Assembly (NCBI GenBank): GCA_963828075.1
Contig: CAWHDH010000017.1
Location: 868,001-932,000, forward strand
Source: JACCYI01 sp963828075
GTDB lineage: Bacteria > Actinomycetota > Thermoleophilia > Solirubrobacterales > Solirubrobacteraceae
DNA length: 64,000 nucleotides
Reading direction: 5' to 3'
Below are positions 59,257-64,000 of this stretch, one piece after another (within the stretch, counting starts at the first letter, position 1; each line of letters opens with the position of its first letter). Below the pieces are notes generated by a model. The model did not search any database and was not told the origin of the DNA. It saw only the letters and a program-made list of their open reading frames with translations. Position numbers and translations under genes: made by a program.

Positions 59257-59826
59257 GTGCGGACCGGCACGCTCGCAGTCCTCGTCTGCTCCCTCGCCGC
59301 CGCGACTGCCTGCGGCGAGGACGACGCCGCCCCCGCCCCGCTCACCCACCGCGCGCGCGGCCTGGCCGTCGAGCTGCCCCCGGGCTGGCAGGCCGCCACC
59401 GAGTCGCTGACGCCGTATCTCTCCGATCCCCGCGAGGTCCTCGCGGTCGCGACGTTCGCGCTGCGGCATCGGGAGACCGCGTGCGCGCACGTCGCGGGCA
59501 GCGCGTTGGAGGACCTCGGGCCGCGCGACGCGTTCGTGACCCTGCAGGAGCGCGGCCTCGAGCCGGGATCGCAGTGGCGTGACTTCCCGGAGCGTCCGGC
59601 GCACTTCGGGCCTGAGCTGGGCGGGCCGTCGGAGGCCTCGGCGTGCCTGCCGGCCGCGCGCTTCGCCGATCACTGGTTCGGGTTCACCGACGCCGGGCGT
59701 CACTTCCACGTCGACGTGGCCTTCGGCCCGGAGGCTCCACCGGAGACCCGCCGAGAGGCGTGGGCGGTCCTCGACGACCTGCGCGTCGACCCACTGGTGC
59801 GCCCAGACTGGGAGTCCGCGGGCTAG
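59257..59826 (+). CDS. Cluster lipoprotein
   Basis: A 189-residue lipoprotein. GTG 59257 is chosen because AGGGAGG lies just upstream and the translation MRTGTLAVLVCSLAAATACG gives a lipobox with Cys19. The frame is open further upstream, overlapping A2. The mature region (GLAVELPPGWQAATESLTPY, DVAFGPEAPPETRREAWAVL with DDLRVDP) resembles short secreted actinobacterial proteins with a PsbP-like fold. It may be the outside sensor of the cluster. Confidence 0.72.
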   Translation: MRTGTLAVLVCSLAAATACGEDDAAPAPLTHRARGLAVELPPGWQAATESLTPYLSDPREVLAVATFALRHRETACAHVAGSALEDLGPRDAFVTLQERGLEPGSQWRDFPERPAHFGPELGGPSEASACLPAARFADHWFGFTDAGRHFHVDVAFGPEAPPETRREAWAVLDDLRVDPLVRPDWESAG

Positions 59827-59894
59827 GACGCGTACCTGCGATTGCGATGCGCCGGGAGCCCCGGTAGGTTCGCTGCACGTAGCGAGGAGACACG

Positions 59895-62573
59895 ATGGGC
59901 GTCGCCGTCGCGGGGCCGCCGACCGCCAGCCAGCAGAACGCCACGATCGAAGCCGCCGCGGAGGCCATCCGCCTCGCCCAGGTGGACGCGCGCGCCTCGC
60001 GCGAGCTGGCCGCGCGGGCGCTCGACGAGGCGTCGGCCACCGGCAACCCGCGGGCCGCGTCGATGGCCGAGCGGGCGCTCGGGCTGGCCGCGATCGAGTT
60101 CGGTGAGATCGACGCGGCGGTCGGGCACCTTCGGACCGCGGTGCGACTCGCGGAGCGCGCCGAGCTCGCCACCTGCGCGGCCGAGGCGCGGATGAGCCTC
60201 TCGCGGGCGCTCTCGCTCGAGGGCCGGACCGACCGGGCACTCGCCGAGGCGGACCGCGCCGTCGCGGTCCTGCGCGGGCCGGCCGGCGCGCGGGCGCAGA
60301 TGCAGCGGGCGCTGCTGCTCCAGAAGGCCGGTCGCACCGACCCGGCGCTCGACGGGTACCGGCGCGCGCTCACCGCGCTGCGCCGGCACGGCGACCGCCT
60401 GTGGGAGGCTCGGCTGCTGTGCAACCGCGGGGTGCTGCAGGTCTACCGCGGGGTGCTCGGCGCGGCGGAGACCGATCTGCGCCGCGCGGAGGCGCTGCAC
60501 TCCGAGCTCGGCAACGAGCTCGCGGTCACCCAGGTCCACCACAACCTCGCATGGCTGGCCGCGCGCCGCGGGGACCTGCCCGCCGCGCTCGCGTTCTACG
60601 ACCGCGTCGACGCGGAGTACCGGCGCCTCGGCGTGCCCCGGGGGCTGCTGCTGCTGGACCGCTGCGAGGTGCTCGTCGCCGCGCGGCTGGCCGACGAGGC
60701 GCGCGCCGCCGCCGAGCAGGCAGTTGCCGAGCTCGAGTCCGGCGGCTCGGGCGCCGACGCCGCCGAGGCACGCCTGATGCTCGCGCACGCCGCGGTCCTT
60801 GCCGGCGACCCGCAGGCGGGCCGTGCGGAGGCCGAACGGGCGCGGGCCGCGTTCGTCCGCCAGCAGCGCGACGAGTGGGCCGTCCTCGCCCGGTACGCCG
60901 GGTTGCGGGCGGCATGGCTCGGCGGCGAGCGCTCGGCGCGCGGCGCCGCGACCGCGGACTCGGTGGCCGACGAGCTCGAGGCGGCGGGCTGGCAGGTCGC
61001 TGCGCTCGACGCTCGCCTCATCGCCGGGCGCACCGCCCTCGCCGTCGGGCGGCTCGCAGCCGCCGAGCAGATCCTGGCGCTGGCGGGCCGGGCGCGGCGC
61101 CGCGGGCCGGTCGAGCTGCGGATGCACGCCTGGCACGCCGAGGCGCTACGGCGGCTCGCGCGCGGCGAGCGCCGGGCGGCGCAGGCGGCGATCGCCGCCG
61201 GCCTGCGCGCGCTCGAGACGCACCGCGCGACGCTCGGGGCCAGCGAGCTGCGGGCCCAGGCCTCGGCGCACGGCAACGACCTGGCCCTCCTCGGCCTGCG
61301 CCTGGCGCTGGACTCCGGCCGTCCCGCCCGGGTGCTCGCGGCGGCGGAGCGCTGGCGCGCGAGCGCCCTGCGGCTGCCGCGGACCCGCCCGCCCGACGAC
61401 CCGATCCTCGCCGCCGCGCTGCAGGAGCTGCGGCGGATCGCCGCCGCCATCGGCGAGGCGGTGCTCGAAGGCGGTCACTCGGGGCCGCTGGTGCGCCGGC
61501 AGGCGGCGCTCGAGCAGGAGGTTCGCCGGCGCTCGCTGCACGCCGCCGGCGGCGACCGCCTCGATCCCCCGAAGCTGCCGTCACACGGCGCCCTGCTCGA
61601 CGCGCTCGAGGACCGGGCGATGGTCGAGCTGATCGCGGTCGAGGGGCGCCTGCACGCCATCGTCCTCGCCGGTGGGCGCTGCCGCCTGCGAGCGCTCGCG
61701 CCCGTGGACGCCGTCGTGCGCGAGCTCGAAAGCCTGCGCTTCGGGCTGCGGCGGCTCGCGAGCCGGCACGGGACCCCGCGGTCGCTGGCGGCGCTCGCCG
61801 AGGCCTCCGAGATCGCGGCTCGCCGGCTCGACGACCAGCTCCTCGCCCCGGTGCGCCACGAGGTCGGCGACCGGCCGCTCGTCGCCGTCCCGACCGGCGT
61901 GCTCCACGCGTTGCCGTGGTCGCTACTGCCGTCCTGCCGCGGCCGGTCGGTCACCGTCGCCGCCTCCGCCGCGCTCTGGCACCGCGCCCAGCAGGCGGCC
62001 GGCAGCGGCTGGGCGGAGCCGGAGCGGGTGGCGCTCGTCGCCGGCCCCGAGCTGCCCGGGGCCGTCGAGGAGATCGACGCGCTGCTGCGCGGATACCCCG
62101 GCGCGGCGTGCCTGACCGGCGCCGCGGCGAGCGCGGCCGCCACGGGCACGGCGCTCGCCCGGGCGGACTGCGCGCACGTCGCCGCCCACGGCACCTTCCG
62201 CGGCGACAACCCGCTGTTCTCCTGCCTGCAGCTCGCCGACGGCCCGCTGACCGTCTACGACCTCGAGGCGCTCCCCCGCGTCCCCCGCCAGCTCGTGCTC
62301 TCGGCCTGCGACTCCGGCCGCTCCGCCGTGCGCGCCGGCGACGAGCTCGTCGGGCTCGCCGGGGCGCTGCTCGGGCTCGGCACGACGACGCTGGTCGCGA
62401 GCGTCGCACCGGTCCCCGACGCCGACACGCGCGACCTCATGCTCGCCCTGCACCGCGAGCTCGCCGCAGGGACCGCGCCCGCCGAAGCGCTCGCCCGCGC
62501 CCAGACCGGGCTGGTCGGCGACCCGCTCGACGTCGCCCGCTGGGCCGGCTTCGTCTGCTTCGGCGCCGGCTGA
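59895..62573 (+). CDS. TPR-CHAT protease (caspase-like)
   Basis: An 892-residue protein with no signal peptide; a GAGGAGA-type site precedes the ATG. Residues 15-480 are tandem TPR-like helices (ATIEAAAEAIRLAQVDARAS, RALLLQKAGRTDPALDGYRR, HHNLAWLAARRGDLPAALAF). Residues about 590-892 form a CHAT domain: PLVAVPTGVLHALPWSLLPS, catalytic His765 (AHVAAHGTFRGDNPLFSCL) and Cys805 (QLVLSACDSGRSAVRAGDEL), with the C-terminal VARWAGFVCFGAG. CHAT domains are caspase-family peptidases, usually activated through their TPR part. Next to an S8 protease and ECF factor, this suggests a proteolytic response cascade. Confidence 0.9.
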   Translation: MGVAVAGPPTASQQNATIEAAAEAIRLAQVDARASRELAARALDEASATGNPRAASMAERALGLAAIEFGEIDAAVGHLRTAVRLAERAELATCAAEARMSLSRALSLEGRTDRALAEADRAVAVLRGPAGARAQMQRALLLQKAGRTDPALDGYRRALTALRRHGDRLWEARLLCNRGVLQVYRGVLGAAETDLRRAEALHSELGNELAVTQVHHNLAWLAARRGDLPAALAFYDRVDAEYRRLGVPRGLLLLDRCEVLVAARLADEARAAAEQAVAELESGGSGADAAEARLMLAHAAVLAGDPQAGRAEAERARAAFVRQQRDEWAVLARYAGLRAAWLGGERSARGAATADSVADELEAAGWQVAALDARLIAGRTALAVGRLAAAEQILALAGRARRRGPVELRMHAWHAEALRRLARGERRAAQAAIAAGLRALETHRATLGASELRAQASAHGNDLALLGLRLALDSGRPARVLAAAERWRASALRLPRTRPPDDPILAAALQELRRIAAAIGEAVLEGGHSGPLVRRQAALEQEVRRRSLHAAGGDRLDPPKLPSHGALLDALEDRAMVELIAVEGRLHAIVLAGGRCRLRALAPVDAVVRELESLRFGLRRLASRHGTPRSLAALAEASEIAARRLDDQLLAPVRHEVGDRPLVAVPTGVLHALPWSLLPSCRGRSVTVAASAALWHRAQQAAGSGWAEPERVALVAGPELPGAVEEIDALLRGYPGAACLTGAAASAAATGTALARADCAHVAAHGTFRGDNPLFSCLQLADGPLTVYDLEALPRVPRQLVLSACDSGRSAVRAGDELVGLAGALLGLGTTTLVASVAPVPDADTRDLMLALHRELAAGTAPAEALARAQTGLVGDPLDVARWAGFVCFGAG

Positions 62574-62660
62574 GCCGCGATCCGCCGCCGTGGGTCGTCT
62601 GGGTGAGGCCGCCGCGAGGGACGAACTTCATCGGGTGAGGGGTCGGATCGTGCCGCTCCT

Positions 62661-62815
62661 GGCGGCTCAACCCGACATCTCTCTCGAGAAGTTCCTTGAT
62701 TGTCGGGTTGTGCCGCCATCCGCCGAAGATCCCACCCCGCCCCGCCCGTCCACCCCAGACGTCACACACTTGGCACACCCCGGTACGAGTTGGTCCTCAA
62801 TGCGAGCCGTACAGG
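62661..62815. repeat. Structured intergenic repeat, copy 3 (tentative)
   Basis: GGCGGC-T-CAACCCGACA (62661-62677) pairs with TGTCGGGTTG-T-GCCGCC (62701-62717): 16 base pairs around one T-T mismatch. It is followed by ATCCGCCGAAGATCCCACCC then GCCCGCCC, and by TCAATGCGAGCCGTACAG. The stem differs from copies 1 and 2, but the C-rich tail and the (C)AATGCG block occur in the same order. It lies between the convergent CHAT gene and the small gene at 62846. Membership in the family is plausible, not proven. Confidence 0.4.
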
Positions 62816-62845
62816 GCACGAAGGCGTCGCCGCGACGCAGATGGA

Positions 62846-63088
62846 TCAGGCGGCGCTGGCGGCGAGCGCGGCCGCCGCGGCGCTCTCACGGTCCGCGGCG
62901 GCGACGTAGACCGCGTAGGCGTCGGCCTGGTCCTCACGCTGCGCGTCGCGCCAGGCATCGTAGGCCTCGTGGGCCTCGTCGCACGCGGCGACCCAGGCGT
63001 CGAAGACGAGCTCGACGTCGGGGTCGGCCGTCGGGGCGGGGCCCATGAAGAGGACGGCGAGGTCGAGGTGCTGCGTGAACGGCTCCAT
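62846..63088 (-). CDS. Small acidic helical protein, 80 aa
   Basis: ATG 63088 with GGAGCA upstream. The protein MEPFTQHLDLAVLFMGPAPT continues into an Asp/Glu/Ala-rich helical part (ACDEAHEAYDAWRDAQREDQ). No family is known to me; the pattern of Trp, Asp and Ala at heptad-like spacing suggests a two-helix coiled coil. It lies between the CHAT cluster and a secreted protease on the minus strand. Confidence 0.55.
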   Translation of the reverse strand: MEPFTQHLDLAVLFMGPAPTADPDVELVFDAWVAACDEAHEAYDAWRDAQREDQADAYAVYVAAADRESAAAAALAASAA

Positions 63089-63171
63089 CTGACTTGCTCC
63101 TGTTCGGTCGGACGCTGGGGTACATCCGGACAGAGCCGCCCGCCCGCTCCCTGATACGCCCCGAGCACGCA

Positions 63172-63205
63172 GACGAGCGCCCCGGCGGTGGCCGGGGCGC
63201 TCGTC
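63172..63205 (-). terminator. Strong terminator hairpin of the secreted protease
   Basis: GACGAGCGCCCCGGC (63172-63186), loop GGTG, GCCGGGGCGCTCGTC (63191-63205): a perfect 15-base stem just after the minus-strand protease stop at 63232. Confidence 0.85.
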
Positions 63206-63231
63206 ACTGCCGCGATGAGGAGAAGAGGGCC

Positions 63232-64000
63232 TTAGAGGGTGCCCTTCCACAGCAGCCGGTTCGGGGTCCCGGCCGGGTTGCCGGTGATCACGTTGGCCGT
63301 CGACCACTGGGTGATCCACTGGTTGACGAACGACGGCGTGCACGAGTTCGGGCCGTAGGCGCAGAGGAGCGCCCCGACGCCGGCGACGTGCGGGCTCGCC
63401 ATGGACGTCCCGTTCAGGGACGCGGTCGAGCTGTTGATGTACGTCGACTTGACCGCCACGCCGGGGGCGTAGCCGTCGACGCAGGCGCCCCTGTTGGAGA
63501 ACGCCGCGCGGGCGTCGGTCTTGGCCGAGGCCGCGGTCGTGAACACGGCCGGCTCGCTCGCCGGCGACGCGGTGCAGGCATCGACGGCGTCGTTGCCGGC
63601 CGAGACCGCCACGAAGATGCCGCTGTTGACGACGTTGCGGACCGCGGTGTTGACCGCCGTGGTCTTCGGGCCGCCGAGCGACATGTTGACCACGGCGGGC
63701 TTGATCGCGTTCGCGCGCACCCAGTCGAGGCCCTGGATGACGTCGGACCAGGTGCCGTTCTTCGAGCAGTCAGCGCTCAGGACCTTGACCCCGCGCAGGT
63801 AGACGTTCTTCGCCACGCCGTAGGTGCGCGCGCCGACGGTGCCGGCGACGTGCGTGCCGTGGCCATTGCAGTCAGCGGCGCCGCCGCTCGTCGCGTTGAA
63901 CATGTTCGCCGCGCGACCCCCGAACTCCGGGTGGTTGGCCTGCAGGCCGGTGTCGAGGATGTAAGCGCGGACGGTCGTGCCGTCCTTGTTGTAGCTGAAC
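63232..64000 (-). CDS. Proteinase K-like (S8) secreted protease, N-terminus outside the window
   Basis: About 256 C-terminal residues are visible and the frame is open to the window edge. Catalytic residues: Asp in RAYILDTGLQANHPEF (near 63955), His in CNGHGTHVAGTVGA and Ser in SLNGTSMASPHVAGVGALL. YGVAKNVYLRGVKVL, VVNMSLGGPKT and VSAGNDAVDACTASPASEPA are typical of the proteinase K/thermitase branch. Several Cys pairs indicate an extracellular protein. It has no link in sequence to the cytoplasmic S8 protease of the CHAT cluster beyond family membership. Confidence 0.9.
   Translation of the reverse strand, partial: FSYNKDGTTVRAYILDTGLQANHPEFGGRAANMFNATSGGAADCNGHGTHVAGTVGARTYGVAKNVYLRGVKVLSADCSKNGTWSDVIQGLDWVRANAIKPAVVNMSLGGPKTTAVNTAVRNVVNSGIFVAVSAGNDAVDACTASPASEPAVFTTAASAKTDARAAFSNRGACVDGYAPGVAVKSTYINSSTASLNGTSMASPHVAGVGALLCAYGPNSCTPSFVNQWITQWSTANVITGNPAGTPNRLLWKGTL

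Noticed and set aside
60401..62638. 745-residue alternative frame within the CHAT gene
   Set aside because: Arg/Pro/Ala-rich out-of-frame translation without motifs; the 59895 frame has TPR and CHAT signatures.

Overview
The window is high-GC DNA with dense coding, many GTG starts, four-base start/stop overlaps, and gene families typical of Actinomycetota (DUF1918, DUF4333, MEDS-LuxR regulators, ECF sigma factors, CHAT proteins, DUF3516-type helicase). The mix of secreted repeat proteins and the general style suggest Thermoleophilia, order Solirubrobacterales (Solirubrobacter or Conexibacter type). That placement is inference from style, not from a marker gene.

Layout. 1-393: 3' end of a methylenetetrahydrofolate reductase-type gene. 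394-5728: a decayed integrated element with two tyrosine recombinases, an excisionase-like HTH protein, DUF2442 and orphan genes. It ends at a 3' half of tRNA-Gly(GCC) that looks like an attachment site. 5.8-8.1 kb: a surface protein with about two dozen 23-residue head-type repeats and a C-terminal S74 auto-cleaving chaperone domain. 8.2-17.9 kb: regulators, secreted proteins, a lactonase-like metallo-hydrolase, and a two-component system with an OmpR-type direct repeat in front of its first gene. 18-25 kb: LuxR, cupin, nucleotidyltransferase, a frameshifted metzincin protease, and TetR/SRPBCC behind a palindromic operator. 25-35 kb: Ski2-like helicase, LivM, a phosphodiesterase, a three-gene dehydrogenase operon, a flavin-oxidase-like protein and a kinase lacking its ATPase domain.

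35-43 kb is an envelope region. A one-chain ECF sigma / anti-sigma / membrane / extracellular-domain protein lies divergent from an RTX-like protein and a secreted serine hydrolase, with a 14-bp GGAAC-containing inverted repeat between them. Next comes an overlapping operon of a long collagen-like protein with a BclA-like C-terminal domain, a DUF4333 lipoprotein and an L,D-transpeptidase. 43-56 kb holds stress proteins, the pseudouridine pair psuG/psuK, a degenerate aminotransferase, a cNMP-sensor kinase coupled to a response-regulator/thioredoxin-reductase fusion, a shortened luciferase-like enzyme, an amidotransferase, an ABC-F protein and a diguanylate cyclase.

56.3-62.6 kb is the strongest candidate for a little-studied system. 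A cytoplasmic subtilisin-like protease is divergent from an ECF sigma factor, two tandem paralogous small proteins, a lipoprotein and an 892-residue TPR-CHAT caspase-like protease with His and Cys intact. Two proteases plus a dedicated sigma factor suggest a proteolytic signalling or conflict cascade. The window ends inside a secreted proteinase K-like protease.

Three intergenic regions (29.7, 35.0 and 62.7 kb) carry strong hairpins with different stems but a similar downstream tail, and may be copies of one dispersed structured repeat. Several genes are broken or have in-frame deletions (metzincin, LuxR ATPase fragment, aminotransferase, luciferase-like enzyme, truncated kinase).
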